From Selenomonas timonae (GTDB lineage Bacteria; Bacillota; Negativicutes; Selenomonadales; Selenomonadaceae), in NCBI RefSeq assembly GCF_014250475.1, contig NZ_CP060204.1, positions 1,873,001 through 1,937,000 of the forward strand: 64,000 nucleotides of DNA. Direction: 5' to 3'. The first letter of the stretch is position 1, and each line of letters starts with the position of its first letter. Positions 8,706-17,781 of the stretch are shown one piece after another. Position numbers and translations under genes: made by a program. Below the pieces are notes generated by a model that was given only the letters and a program-made list of their open reading frames with translations, was not told where the DNA came from and did no database searches.

Positions 8706-9326
8706 TTGAAGCGGCGCATCGGAATTATGGGCGGCACATTTGACCCAATCCATATGGGACACCTCATCACTGCGGAAATGGTGCGCGCTGACGCGCATTT
8801 GGACGAGATTCTCTTCATTCCGTCCGCACGTCCGCCACATAAGGATGGGGCGCGTGCGGCATCCGCCGAGGATCGCCTTATCATGACGGAGTATGCGGTC
8901 GCAGAGAATCCGTATTTTTCTGTATCCGACGTCGAACTGCGGAGAGATGGTCCTTCCTATACAGTGGATACGATTGCGCAGCTGCGCGCTGATTTGGGAG
9001 ATGCGGAGCTCTTCTTTATCACGGGCGCAGATGCCATGAACGACCTCTATCTCTGGCACGAGCCGGAGCAGCTGCTGCGTTCCTGCCGCTTCATCGTTGC
9101 GACACGGCAGGGTGTTCCGCTGGACGAGGTGCTGATTGCAGAAAAATTTACGGTGGAGGATCGCAGTCACATCGAGGTGCTGCCGACGCCGCATTTGGAG
9201 ATCTCCTCGACCGTTATTCGCGCACGCATCCGTGCGGGACTGTCCATCCGCCATCTTGTGCCGCGTGTCGTAGAGGAGTATATTGAGAAACGGGGGCTGT
9301 ATCGTGAGTATGACAAAGAGCTATGA
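8706..9326 (+). CDS. nadD: Nicotinate-nucleotide adenylyltransferase
   Basis: Transfers AMP from ATP to nicotinate mononucleotide, making deamido-NAD. The nucleotidyltransferase fold shows GGTFDPIHMGH (residues 9-19, HxGH motif) and the C-terminal ISSTVIRARI (SSTxxR) motif. TTG at 8706 is preferred because GAGGTGA (8694-8700) lies five bases upstream. GTG at 8697 would sit inside the ribosome site and add three residues. It overlaps yqeK by 17 bases, the conserved nadD-yqeK-(LCP)-rsfS order of Firmicutes. Confidence 0.95.
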   Translation: MKRRIGIMGGTFDPIHMGHLITAEMVRADAHLDEILFIPSARPPHKDGARAASAEDRLIMTEYAVAENPYFSVSDVELRRDGPSYTVDTIAQLRADLGDAELFFITGADAMNDLYLWHEPEQLLRSCRFIVATRQGVPLDEVLIAEKFTVEDRSHIEVLPTPHLEISSTVIRARIRAGLSIRHLVPRVVEEYIEKRGLYREYDKEL

Positions 9327-9885
9327 GGAGATGCGTGTCATTCTGGAACAGCAGCTGACCCCAAGCCGCTATCAGCATTCTCTCGGCGTTGCGGATACGG
9401 CTGCCGCGCTGGCACGCCGCTTCGGCATGAATGAGGAACGTGCACACGTTGCGGGGCTCCTGCATGACTGCGGACGCGTATACGGAACTGCGGAACTTCC
9501 TACAGAGGCTCGCCGACGCGGGATTCCCATCGGAAAAATCGAGGCTGCCATGCCGCTCCTCCTCCATGCCTATGTAGGTGCCTATCTGATCTACGAGGTC
9601 TACGGCGTGAACGATGCGGCGATTGCGCAGGCCGTCTGGCGGCATACGGTCGGCGGGGCGAACATGACGGCACTGGACAAGATCATCTACTATGCGGATA
9701 TGATCGAGCCGTCGCGCGCGTACCCCGAGGTGGAGCATCTGCGTGAACTTGCCCGCACGGCATCTTTAGATGAGATGATGCTCGTCGGACTGACGGAGTC
9801 CATCCTCTTTGTTGCGCAAAAGGGCGGTCTCATTCATCCCGATACGATCACGGCGCGAAATGAACTTATTCTGAATCGCCGTTGA
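9310..9885 (+). CDS. yqeK: HD-domain hydrolase YqeK (symmetrical Ap4A hydrolase type)
   Basis: Metal-dependent HD phosphohydrolase of the family shown to split diadenosine tetraphosphate into two ADP. Metal ligands are visible: His23 (RYQHSLGV), His46, and the His52-Asp53 pair in LLHDCGRV. Further conserved His/Asp occur in RHTVGG and YYADMIEP. The 191 residues are full length. The start is chosen at ATG 9310 inside the end of nadD; GTG 9304 is possible. Coupled to nadD and followed by the LCP gene. Confidence 0.9.
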   Translation: MTKSYEEMRVILEQQLTPSRYQHSLGVADTAAALARRFGMNEERAHVAGLLHDCGRVYGTAELPTEARRRGIPIGKIEAAMPLLLHAYVGAYLIYEVYGVNDAAIAQAVWRHTVGGANMTALDKIIYYADMIEPSRAYPEVEHLRELARTASLDEMMLVGLTESILFVAQKGGLIHPDTITARNELILNRR

Positions 9886-9909
9886 CAAACGTGCTATGCT
9901 GTAAATAAG
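9882..9909 (+). promoter_or_regulatory. Possible promoter of the LCP-rsfS-cvfB genes
   Basis: TTGACA (9882-9887) overlaps the yqeK stop. A 4/6 match AATAAG (9904-9909) lies at a 16-base spacing. The -10 is weak, so read-through from nadD-yqeK remains the alternative. Confidence 0.35.
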
Positions 9910-9922
9910 AGAGGGGGTGGCG

Positions 9923-10981
9923 ATGTCGGAATACGATGCAGAGGAGCTTGCTGCACAACTACAGAGCGAAAATTCGCGTGAGAATATAAAAAAGCGTCGC
10001 AGTCAGCGGACACGCCGCCGCCGCATGGCATTTCTGAAGGGAATCTTCCGCCTTATCTGCACGATCTTCTTGCTTGCGGCAGTCGGAATTGGCGGCTATT
10101 ACGTCGTGGGCTGGGGCGTTCAGGCATATCGAGATGTACGCGATATGTACGAGGCGTACCTCATCAGGCAGGAGGCAAATCGGGGCGAGGTGGATGTCCG
10201 CTTTGACGGTTACACCAACGTACTCGTTCTCGGTCTGGATGATGCTGTCAACATGGATAACGCGGAGGAGAAGCGTGCTGATGCCATTCTCCTGATCAGC
10301 ATGGAAAATGCGACGGGCAAGGTACGTATTCTCAACATCCCGCGCGATACATGGGTCAAAATGGCTCAGGACAAGGGAGAGACGCGGCTCGCCAATGTCT
10401 ACGCCGTGGGGGGGGCGCCCCTAATGGTGCGGACAATCAATCAGATGTTTGATATCTCCATTCATCAATATGTCGTCATCGACCTTGCAACATTCGGACA
10501 GATTGTCGATGCCGTCGGCGGCATTGATCTCTATATCGAGCGCAATATGGACTATGACGATCCGGAGGCAGGACTGTCCATCCATATGAAGCAGGGCTAC
10601 CGCCATCTGGACGGGGTAGGTGCAGAGCATTATTTGCGCTATCGCAGCGACGATCTCGGCGATCTCGGGCGCACGCAGCGCCAGCAGAAATTTGTCAAGG
10701 CATTCTATGCCAAGCTGCTGCGCGTTGATACACTGCCAAAGGTTCCTGCCATTGCAGATATTCTAAAGAAGAACGTCACGACGAGCGCCGAGCTCTTTGA
10801 CTCTGTGCATATTGGCAACGTCATCCGAAAGCTGAACATCGAGCCGCCGCGCACCATCATGCTGCCCGGGGACTTTTCACGGGACGATGATACCGTTTGG
10901 ATTATGGATCGTGCGGCAACAGATGAGATTATTCATGAACTTTTCCCGCCGGAGGCGGGTACGGAGAAGCAGGAGGAATAA
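9923..10981 (+). CDS. LytR-CpsA-Psr (LCP) family cell-wall ligase
   Basis: Membrane-anchored enzyme of the family that transfers undecaprenyl-linked glycopolymers to peptidoglycan. A basic cytoplasmic N-terminus (KKRRSQRTRRRR, about 23-34) precedes one membrane helix (about 40-64). The extracytoplasmic LCP domain follows, with LGLDD (103-107), RADAILL (118-124), IPRDTWV (139-145) and RYRSDDLGDLGRTQRQQ, which include the conserved Asp/Arg residues for the lipid pyrophosphate. ATG 9923 has GAGGGGG five bases upstream. Its exact substrate in a diderm envelope is unknown. Confidence 0.9.
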   Translation: MSEYDAEELAAQLQSENSRENIKKRRSQRTRRRRMAFLKGIFRLICTIFLLAAVGIGGYYVVGWGVQAYRDVRDMYEAYLIRQEANRGEVDVRFDGYTNVLVLGLDDAVNMDNAEEKRADAILLISMENATGKVRILNIPRDTWVKMAQDKGETRLANVYAVGGAPLMVRTINQMFDISIHQYVVIDLATFGQIVDAVGGIDLYIERNMDYDDPEAGLSIHMKQGYRHLDGVGAEHYLRYRSDDLGDLGRTQRQQKFVKAFYAKLLRVDTLPKVPAIADILKKNVTTSAELFDSVHIGNVIRKLNIEPPRTIMLPGDFSRDDDTVWIMDRAATDEIIHELFPPEAGTEKQEE

Positions 10982-10984
10982 GAT

Positions 10985-11329
10985 TTGACAGAGCAGCAAA
11001 AATGCCGCGTGATTTGTGCAGCGGCAGATGAGAAAAAGGCTCGCGATATCGTGGAGATGGACATGATCGGTCTCATGTCGACGAATGATTATTTTGTGAT
11101 CTGCTCTGCGAATACGGCGACGCAGGTACGCGCAATCGCAGACAACATTGAGGAGAAAATGGAGGAAGCGGGTATTTCGTTCCTGCACAAGGAGGGCTAC
11201 CGCGAGGGCGAGTGGGTTCTGCTCGACTACGGCGATACCGTCGCACATATCTTCCAGCATGAGGCACGCGAATACTACGCCCTAGAGCGCCTGTGGGGCG
11301 ATGCGAGGCTGACCCCGTACGAGGAATAG
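10985..11329 (+). CDS. rsfS: Ribosomal silencing factor RsfS
   Basis: Binds L14 on free 50S subunits and blocks subunit joining during starvation. The 114 residues match the RsfS/Iojap fold: ICAAADEKKARDIVEMDM near the start, DYFVICSANTATQVRAIADNIEE, and the C-terminal GEWVLLDYGDTVAHIFQHEAR, the family hallmark. The start is TTG 10985, with GGAGG eight bases upstream. It is three bases after the LCP gene, the usual nadD-yqeK-LCP-rsfS neighbourhood. Confidence 0.95.
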   Translation: MTEQQKCRVICAAADEKKARDIVEMDMIGLMSTNDYFVICSANTATQVRAIADNIEEKMEEAGISFLHKEGYREGEWVLLDYGDTVAHIFQHEAREYYALERLWGDARLTPYEE

Positions 11330-11334
11330 AATTC

Positions 11335-12231
11335 ATGCAGGAAAGAACGCAGAGGGACAAAGCGGCACGGCGTCCGTGCAAATACGGGCCAAGTCAGGTT
11401 GCCGAGCTCACCGCCGTGCGCGAAAGTGAGCTAGGCGTATTTCTGGATGCGGAGACGGGCAATACAAACGACGATATCCTGCTGCATACCATCCAGCAGA
11501 CTGCGCCTGTCAAGGTTGGCGATCGCGTCCGCGTCTTTCTCTATCTGGATCCGAAGCGCAGGCTGACTGCGAGCATGCGCACCCCCCGCATGAAGGAGGG
11601 ACAGGTCGCCCGTCTGCGCGTCATCAACGTCACGAAGGAGGGCGCGTTCCTCGATGTCGGCGCGGAGCGCGGCATCTTCCTGCCCTATGCGGGGATGCGC
11701 GGCCGTCCGCAGATCGGCGAAACCGTATGGGCAAAGCTTTACACGGATAAATCCGGACGGCTCGCGGTGACAATGGAGGTTGAGGACGAGCTCCGCCGCG
11801 CCTCACGTCCTGCCGAAGGAGTACGCGTGGGAGATCACCTGAAAGCATCGGTCTATAATATCACCGAGCGCGGTATCTTCCTCTTTACCGAGGAACGTTA
11901 CATCGCATTTATCGATCATCGCGAGGTTCAAAATCGTCCGCGCGTAGGAGAGACCGTGGAGATACGCGTGACCTATCTACGTGAGGATGGACGCCTAAAC
12001 GCGTCGCTCAGACCTCCCAAGGAGACCGCCCGCATCGAGGATGCGGATCGTCTGCTCGCCCTCCTGATGGAACATGACGGAAAGATGCCCTACACCGATG
12101 ACACATCGCCCGAGGTCATTCAGGATCGATTTCATATCAGCAAGGGGGCGTTCAAGCGCGCACTTGGCAGACTCATGAAAGACGGTCTCGTTGAGCAGCG
12201 CGATGGATGGACATATTTAACAGAGAAATAG
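11335..12231 (+). CDS. cvfB: S1-domain RNA-binding protein, CvfB/YitL type
   Basis: RNA-binding regulator related to CvfB (conserved virulence factor B). Three S1-like OB domains are visible, the second with GQVARLRVINVTKEGAFLDV and the third with GDHLKASVYNITERGIFLF. A C-terminal winged-helix domain follows (about 235-298, ISKGAFKRALGRLMKDGLVEQ). About 298 residues from ATG 11335, matching the family. An upstream in-frame ATG at 11293 would overlap rsfS by 37 bases and is less likely. Function in this lineage is not established. Confidence 0.85.
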   Translation: MQERTQRDKAARRPCKYGPSQVAELTAVRESELGVFLDAETGNTNDDILLHTIQQTAPVKVGDRVRVFLYLDPKRRLTASMRTPRMKEGQVARLRVINVTKEGAFLDVGAERGIFLPYAGMRGRPQIGETVWAKLYTDKSGRLAVTMEVEDELRRASRPAEGVRVGDHLKASVYNITERGIFLFTEERYIAFIDHREVQNRPRVGETVEIRVTYLREDGRLNASLRPPKETARIEDADRLLALLMEHDGKMPYTDDTSPEVIQDRFHISKGAFKRALGRLMKDGLVEQRDGWTYLTEK

Positions 12232-12320
12232 TTTTTTATCAAAACAGGCAGGATTTTTTTCCTGAAGGGCGAATAGAGAGCATAGCAAACAATGTTTACG
12301 AGCATGGGGGAGAGAGATAA

Positions 12321-13271
12321 ATGGCAGATACGGTTACAGAAGAGAGAAAAGGCATCCTGCTTGAGACAGGCACGAATGAATTTGAGATTGTCGAGTTCAG
12401 CATTGGGAAGGTGAACTACGGCATCAATGTTGCCAAGGTGCGTGAGGTCATCACGCGCGCACCGGTGACGGCAATGCCCGAGGCGCATCCATACGTCGAC
12501 GGACTGTTCACGCTGCGCGGCAAGGCGATCCCACTGGTTAACATGGCACGTTGCCTCAATCTCCAGACAGCAGACGAGCTTCAGAACATCATTGTCACGG
12601 AGATCAACAATTACGATATTGGCTTCCTCGTCGGCAGTGTCTACCGCATTCACCGCATCTCGTGGAAGAACATGGAACCCGCGCCGAACGTCGGAGAAGG
12701 CTCGCGCGTTGTCGGCATCATCAAAATGGAAGATCGCATTGTCCTCCTGCTCGACTTCGAGACGATCATTGCCGAGATCAACCCGGAGATCAATCAGAAG
12801 CTCACAACGGTTACGGAGGCAACACAGGATGCGAAGACGCGCCGTGGTACAGCTCATATCGTCGTTGCAGAGGACTCCAAGATGCTCCGCGACCTCCTCG
12901 TCAGCACCTTGCACGAAGCAGGCTACAAGTTCATCCGTGACTTCGGCAATGGACAGGACGCTTGGGACTATTTGCAGGATCTTGCACGCAAGAACGGGCC
13001 GATTGAGAACCATGTGCGCATCATCATCTCCGACGTTGAGATGCCGAAGATGGACGGACACCGTCTCCTTAAACTCGTCCGAGAGGACAATCGCCTAAGC
13101 GAGGTTCCTCTCGTGCTCTTCTCCTCTCTCATCAGTGAGGAGATGAGGCGCAAAGGCGAAAGCCTCGGTGCATCTGGACAGGTGTCGAAGCCGGAGATCA
13201 ATCAGCTCATCGACCTCCTGGACACGCTCACCTTTGGCGAGCCGCTCCACGATGTCGTAGACGAACACTAA
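12321..13271 (+). CDS. cheV: Chemotaxis coupling protein CheV
   Basis: Couples methyl-accepting receptors to the CheA kinase and has a receiver domain for adaptation. A CheW-like domain occupies about 20-160 (FEIVEFSIGKVNYGINVAKVRE, PYVDGLFTLRGKAIPLVN). The receiver domain (177-310) has the acidic pair Glu184-Asp185, phospho-acceptor Asp238 in ISDVEMPKMDG, and Lys in VSKPEI. Full length at 316. No other chemotaxis or flagellar gene is in the window; a stand-alone cheV implies those genes lie elsewhere and the organism is motile. Confidence 0.93.
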   Translation: MADTVTEERKGILLETGTNEFEIVEFSIGKVNYGINVAKVREVITRAPVTAMPEAHPYVDGLFTLRGKAIPLVNMARCLNLQTADELQNIIVTEINNYDIGFLVGSVYRIHRISWKNMEPAPNVGEGSRVVGIIKMEDRIVLLLDFETIIAEINPEINQKLTTVTEATQDAKTRRGTAHIVVAEDSKMLRDLLVSTLHEAGYKFIRDFGNGQDAWDYLQDLARKNGPIENHVRIIISDVEMPKMDGHRLLKLVREDNRLSEVPLVLFSSLISEEMRRKGESLGASGQVSKPEINQLIDLLDTLTFGEPLHDVVDEH

Positions 13272-13285
13272 TTGAATATTTATGA

Positions 13286-13320
13286 GGGACTGCTGTACTC
13301 CGGTATGGCAGTCCCTTTGT
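13286..13320 (+). terminator. Intrinsic terminator after cheV
   Basis: The stem GGGACTGC (13286-13293) pairs perfectly with GCAGTCCC (13308-13315) and is followed by TTTGTT. It separates cheV from the purine operon promoter eight bases further on. Confidence 0.8.
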
Positions 13321-13328
13321 TCATTCTA

Positions 13329-13357
13329 TTGACATGACTCTAAAATCTCGTTATCAT
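13329..13357 (+). promoter_or_regulatory. Promoter of the purine operon
   Basis: TTGACA (13329-13334), a 17-base spacer and TATCAT (13352-13357) lead to a start near 13364, only about 15 bases before the purE ATG. The leader is therefore too short for a guanine riboswitch, and I see no PurBox-like CGAA dyad. Regulation, if any, should act at this promoter. Confidence 0.8.
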
Positions 13358-13378
13358 AGGATTCAAGGAGATGGTAAA

Positions 13379-13867
13379 ATGAAGGTAGCAGTTCTCATGG
13401 GAAGCGACTCCGACTGGCCAATCTTAAAGCCTGCGGTCGAGCTCCTTAAGCAATTCGGCATTGAGCCTGTGGTGAAGGTTGCCTCGGCACATCGCACACC
13501 GTCCAATGTGCGTGACTTTGTCATGGAGGCCGACCATAACAAGGATTTTGCGGCATTTATCGTTGCTGCAGGTGCAGCGGCGCATCTCGCAGGCGTTGTT
13601 GCAAGCTACACGATCAAACCTGTCATCGGTATTCCGGTCAATGCGACACCGCTCAACGGCATGGATGCCTTGCTCAGTACGGTACAGATGCCATCGGGCG
13701 TGCCCGTGGCCTCCATGGCGATCAACGGTGCAAAGAATGCTGCGATTTTCGCAGCGGAGATTCTTGCGGTCTATGATGCTTCGATTGCAGAGGCGTTGAT
13801 GGACTATCGCGAAAAGATGGTACTCGATGTCGAGGCAAAGGCAGATCGCGTTGCAGCTCAGCTGTAA
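13379..13867 (+). CDS. purE: N5-carboxyaminoimidazole ribonucleotide mutase
   Basis: Interconverts N5-CAIR and CAIR, or carboxylates AIR directly in class II enzymes. The 162 residues have MGSDSDWP near the N-terminus and ASAHRTP in the active-site loop, then [28 protein letters not shown], typical of PurE. ATG 13379 follows AAGGAG by about eight bases. No purK is present here. The [12 protein letters not shown] segment looks class I, so purK would be expected elsewhere. It is the first gene of purE-C-F-M-N-H-D. Confidence 0.95.
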   Translation: MKVAVLMGSDSDWPILKPAVELLKQFGIEPVVKVASAHRTPSNVRDFVMEADHNKDFAAFIVAAGAAAHLAGVVASYTIKPVIGIPVNATPLNGMDALLSTVQMPSGVPVASMAINGAKNAAIFAAEILAVYDASIAEALMDYREKMVLDVEAKADRVAAQL

Positions 13868-13927
13868 ACTGTTGTGAATCATGGAATAGGATTTTCCTCT
13901 GATTGGGAATAATGGAAAGGCAGGCCT

Positions 13928-14644
13928 ATGATGGAACGCAAAGAGGCTCTTTATGAGGGTAAGGCAAAGATCATCTATGCAACGGATCATCCGGATGAGT
14001 ATCTCGTCTATTACAAGGACGACGCAACGGCAGGGAATGGTGCAAAACGCGGCACGATCGCGGACAAAGGTGTCATGAACAATAAGATGACGGCATTCTT
14101 CTTCGACCTTCTTGCAAAAGAGGGGATTGCACATCACTATATCTCCATGCCGAGCGATCGTGAGATGATTGTCAAGAAACTCACAATCATTCCGCTGGAG
14201 GTCATCATCCGCAACGTGGCGGCAGGTTCGCTGGCGCAGCGCCTTGGACTTGAGGAAGGCGTTCCGATGCCGTTCCCTGTCATCGAATACTGCTACAAGA
14301 ACGATGATCTCGGCGATCCCATGCTCAATCGCTATCACATTCGTGCGATGAAGATTGCAACAGACGCGGAGCTGGATGAGATTGAGCGGATGTCGCTCAA
14401 GATCAACGATGTCCTGACCAAGTTCCTCAAGACGAAAAAGGTTGATCTCATCGACTTTAAGCTGGAATTTGGCAAGGACGCGCAGGGGAATATCATCCTC
14501 GCCGATGAGATTTCGCCGGACAATTGCAGGTTCTGGGACAGCGACACAAAGGAGAAACTGGATAAGGATCGTTTCCGCCGCGACCTCGGCAATGTAGAGG
14601 ATGCCTATAAGGAGATGCTCCACAGGCTGACAGGAGAAGCATAA
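13928..14644 (+). CDS. purC: SAICAR synthetase
   Basis: Phosphoribosylaminoimidazole-succinocarboxamide synthase: joins CAIR and aspartate using ATP. The 238 residues show EALYEGKAKIIYATD at the N-terminus, PLEVIIRNVAAGSLAQRLG (SAICAR synthetase signature 1) and LIDFKLEFG with LADEISPDNCRFWD (signature 2). Full length. The start is ATGATG at 13928, 60 bases after purE, with GGAAAGG upstream. Co-transcribed with purE. Confidence 0.96.
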   Translation: MMERKEALYEGKAKIIYATDHPDEYLVYYKDDATAGNGAKRGTIADKGVMNNKMTAFFFDLLAKEGIAHHYISMPSDREMIVKKLTIIPLEVIIRNVAAGSLAQRLGLEEGVPMPFPVIEYCYKNDDLGDPMLNRYHIRAMKIATDAELDEIERMSLKINDVLTKFLKTKKVDLIDFKLEFGKDAQGNIILADEISPDNCRFWDSDTKEKLDKDRFRRDLGNVEDAYKEMLHRLTGEA

Positions 14645-14649
14645 GCACA

Positions 14650-16101
14650 ATGTACGAAAAAGTGCCAAAGTGGAAGGAAGAATGCGGCATCTACGGGGTA
14701 TACTCCCATGCGGAGGATGTCTCGGAGATGACGTATCTTGGACTCTTTGCGCTCCAGCACCGCGGTCAAGAGAGTGCGGGCATTGCGCTGACGGACGGCT
14801 ATTGGATTGATGTGAAAAAGGGGATGGGGCTGGTCAGCGAGGTCTTTCGCGAACAGCTCCCACATCTCGACAATGCGAAGATTGCCATCGGGCACGTCCG
14901 CTATGCGACAACCGGATTCAGCCTTGCTGCAAATGCGCAGCCGCTCCGTGTCAACTATGCGGGCGGCGCACTCGCTCTTGCACACAACGGTGACCTTACG
15001 AATGCGGCGCTGATTCGACGCGACCTCGAGAGCAAGGGAACAGTCTTTCAGACGACGATCGATTCTGAGGTCTTTGTCCACCTGATTGCGCGTTCACAGA
15101 AGCCCTCCATCGAGGAGCGTATCCTTGAGGCAATGAGCGTTGTACGCGGCGCATTTTGTCTCAGCATTATGACCGAGGATAAGCTGATCGGCGTGCGTGA
15201 CCCTCAGGGCTTCCGCCCGCTGTGCATTGGCCGCACACCCGACGGCGGCTGGATTCTGTCCTCGGAGACCTGCGCCCTTGATGTCAACAGTGCGGAATTC
15301 GTGCGCGACGTGCTGCCGGGCGAAATGGTGGTCATCAGCAGTGAGGGATTGAAATCCTACCGCTTTTCCAATGGTGAAGATGTTGCCTCCTGTATCTTTG
15401 AGTACATATATTTTGCGCGTCCCGACTCCATCATCGACGGACAGAGTGTTCATGCTGCACGATTCGAGATGGGGCGCGTTTTGGCGCGCGAATCTGCCTT
15501 CCGTGGGGATGTCGTGATCTCCGTCCCCGATTCGGGGACAACGGCAGCAACGGGCTTTGCCTATGAGACAGGGATTCCATTTGCGGAGGGGCTCATCAAA
15601 AACCGCTATATTGGGCGTACCTTCATCCAACCCACGCAGAAGCAACGCGATGCGGCGGTCAAGCTGAAGCTGAGTCCCGTGCGTTCCGTCGTTGCTGGAA
15701 AGGCTGTCATCATGGTGGACGATTCCATCGTGCGCGGCACGACGAGCGGCAAAATCGTGCGTCTCCTGCGAAATGCGGGCGCACGGGAGATCCACGTCTG
15801 TATCAGCAGCCCGCCGATCACAGATCCGTGCTACTACGGCATAGATACATCCATCCGCAAGGAGCTCATCTCTGCGACAAAGAGTGTCGAGGAAATCTGC
15901 TCCTTTATTGGCGCTGATTCCCTTCATTTCATATCCATCGAAGGGCTGCGGCAATGTGTTCCGGCACTCAATCCGGATCATATGTGTTATGCCTGCTTTA
16001 ACAACGATTATCCCGTTCCCGAGGAGGATGCGACACTCAGCGAGGATGACAAAATCATCCTTGAGCGCAGACGGATTGCACAGCGTGAAAGGGGACTCTG
16101 A
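14650..16101 (+). CDS. purF: Amidophosphoribosyltransferase
   Basis: Commits PRPP to purine synthesis by adding ammonia from glutamine. The short N-terminal propeptide MYEKVPKWKEE precedes the nucleophile Cys12 of ECGIYG, which becomes the N-terminus on maturation. The glutaminase domain has RYATTG and HNGDLTN. The PRTase domain has VMVDDSIVRGTT (PRPP-binding). The C-terminal CYACFNND provides two of the Cys expected for the iron-sulfur cluster of Bacillus-type PurF. 483 residues, full length, five bases after purC. Confidence 0.96.
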   Translation: MYEKVPKWKEECGIYGVYSHAEDVSEMTYLGLFALQHRGQESAGIALTDGYWIDVKKGMGLVSEVFREQLPHLDNAKIAIGHVRYATTGFSLAANAQPLRVNYAGGALALAHNGDLTNAALIRRDLESKGTVFQTTIDSEVFVHLIARSQKPSIEERILEAMSVVRGAFCLSIMTEDKLIGVRDPQGFRPLCIGRTPDGGWILSSETCALDVNSAEFVRDVLPGEMVVISSEGLKSYRFSNGEDVASCIFEYIYFARPDSIIDGQSVHAARFEMGRVLARESAFRGDVVISVPDSGTTAATGFAYETGIPFAEGLIKNRYIGRTFIQPTQKQRDAAVKLKLSPVRSVVAGKAVIMVDDSIVRGTTSGKIVRLLRNAGAREIHVCISSPPITDPCYYGIDTSIRKELISATKSVEEICSFIGADSLHFISIEGLRQCVPALNPDHMCYACFNNDYPVPEEDATLSEDDKIILERRRIAQRERGL

Positions 16102-16106
16102 GACCG

Positions 16107-17156
16107 ATGGAGAAAATGACCTACCGCGATGCGGGCGTTGACATTGATGCCGGAAATGAATCCGTGTCCATGATAAAGGACTGTGTACGCGCGACCTACC
16201 GACCCGAGGTACTGGGCGATCTCGGCGGCTTCGGCGGATTGTTTGCCCTCAATACGAAGGACTATAAAGAACCCGTACTCGTATCCGGTACGGATGGTGT
16301 CGGAACGAAACTGCGCCTTGCCTTCCTGTTGAACAAACACGATACGATCGGACAGGATGCCGTCGCCATGTGCGTGAACGACATCCTTGTGCAGGGCGCA
16401 GAGCCTCTGTTCTTTCTTGACTATCTCGCCGTCGGCAAGCTCGAACCTGCTCAGGTCGCCGAAGTGGTCACAGGCGTTGCACGCGCCTGTAAGGAATCCG
16501 GCTGCGCCCTGATTGGCGGTGAGACAGCAGAGATGGCAGGCTTCTATCCCGTCGGGGAATATGATATTGCAGGCTTCTCGGTCGGTGTGGCGGAGCGCTC
16601 CAAGCTCATTACGAGCGCACGTGTCAAGGCGGGAGACATGCTGCTCGGTCTGCCATCCTCGGGCGTGCACTCGAACGGCTACTCGCTGGTACGTAAAATT
16701 GTATTTGAACACAAGGGATTCAAGGGCAATGAGTTCATAGAGGAACTCGGCAAGAGCATCGGCGAGGAACTGCTGACGCCGACCCGCCTCTATCCGCGCA
16801 TCTGTCTGCCTCTGATTCGAGAATTTGACATTCACGGCATGGTGCATATTACGGGCGGCGGATTCTATGAGAATATTCCGCGTGCACTTCCCGAGAACAG
16901 GGGCGCAGAGGTGGACGGCGCTGCCTGGCAGATGCCGCCAATCTTCCGTCTGCTCCAGGAGTGGGGCAATGTGGACTGGGCGGAGATGTACCGCACGTTC
17001 AACATGGGCATCGGCATGGTGCTGATCGCTGCACCCGAGGAAGCGGAGCGCATTGTATCCCATCTGCACGCACAGGGCGAGATCGTTCACCGCATCGGCC
17101 ATGTGACCGAGGGCGCACACGCAGTCGTCATCAAGGGCGGTGTCTTTGATGTGTAA
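16107..17156 (+). CDS. purM: AIR synthetase (phosphoribosylformylglycinamidine cyclo-ligase)
   Basis: Closes the imidazole ring: FGAM plus ATP gives AIR. The 349 residues show the PurM fold with YRDAGVDIDAGNE at the N-terminus, SGTDGVGTKLRLA, the N-D motif MCVNDILVQGAEPLFFLDY, GCALIGGETAEMAG, LPSSGVHSNGYSLVR and HITGGGFYENIPR. Full length. Five bases after purF. Its last codons overlap the purN start. Confidence 0.96.
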   Translation: MEKMTYRDAGVDIDAGNESVSMIKDCVRATYRPEVLGDLGGFGGLFALNTKDYKEPVLVSGTDGVGTKLRLAFLLNKHDTIGQDAVAMCVNDILVQGAEPLFFLDYLAVGKLEPAQVAEVVTGVARACKESGCALIGGETAEMAGFYPVGEYDIAGFSVGVAERSKLITSARVKAGDMLLGLPSSGVHSNGYSLVRKIVFEHKGFKGNEFIEELGKSIGEELLTPTRLYPRICLPLIREFDIHGMVHITGGGFYENIPRALPENRGAEVDGAAWQMPPIFRLLQEWGNVDWAEMYRTFNMGIGMVLIAAPEEAERIVSHLHAQGEIVHRIGHVTEGAHAVVIKGGVFDV

Positions 17157-17781
17157 GGAGAGGCTGGGTATTCTCTGCTCGGGACGAGGTTCTAATCTCG
17201 CCTCCATCATCGAGGCGGTCGAGCGCGGCGATATTCCTGCGGAGATCGCCATCGTCATCGCGGACAAGGCGGATGCCTATGCACTTGAACGCGCACGTGA
17301 AAAGGGCATCCCCGCCGTGCCCGTCATCTATCGGGACTATGCGGAGCGTGCGGATTTCGAGCGGGCTCTGCTCAAAGAATTGCAGGCACACGGCGTGACC
17401 CTTGTCGTTCTTGCAGGATTTATGCGCATCCTGTCGCCGATCTTCGTCCACGCATATACGGGGCGCATATTGAACATTCATCCCGCACTTCTGCCGAGTT
17501 TTCCCGGGGCACACGCCCATCGCGACGCACTCGCATACGGTGTCAAGGTCAGTGGATGTACCGTGCACTTCGTGGATGAGGGCATGGATTCCGGTCCCAT
17601 CATCATGCAGGCGGCAGTGCCTGTTCTGGAAGGGGATACGGAAGAGACGCTTGCCGCAAGGGTGCTGGAACAGGAGCATCGGATATTTCCTGCATCCATC
17701 AAACTCTATGTCGAAGGCAGACTGCGTACTGATGGGCGAAAAGTACAGATTCTGCACGTCGCTGAAGGAGGATCATTATGA
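17149..17781 (+). CDS. purN: Phosphoribosylglycinamide formyltransferase
   Basis: Transfers formyl from 10-formyl-THF to GAR. The active-site residues are visible: Asn and His in [16 protein letters not shown], His in [17 protein letters not shown], and Asp in the same motif. An N-terminal LCSGRGSNL binds the substrate phosphate. The start is taken at ATG 17149, inside the last codons of purM. GTG 17140 is an alternative. About 210 residues, full length. The stop overlaps purH by four bases. Confidence 0.94.
   Translation: MCKERLGILCSGRGSNLASIIEAVERGDIPAEIAIVIADKADAYALERAREKGIPAVPVIYRDYAERADFERALLKELQAHGVTLVVLAGFMRILSPIFVHAYTGRILNIHPALLPSFPGAHAHRDALAYGVKVSGCTVHFVDEGMDSGPIIMQAAVPVLEGDTEETLAARVLEQEHRIFPASIKLYVEGRLRTDGRKVQILHVAEGGSL

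Noticed and set aside
12232-12320. GCAGGATTTTTTTCCTG as a terminator after cvfB
   Set aside because: The stem is only about five bases with the T-run in the loop rather than after the stem.
13321-13378. Possible purine riboswitch upstream of purE
   Set aside because: The promoter leaves a leader of about 15 bases, too short for an aptamer.
13424-14668. A 414-codon minus-strand frame across purE and purC
   Set aside because: It is antisense to two conserved purine genes, has no ribosome site and no recognisable domain.
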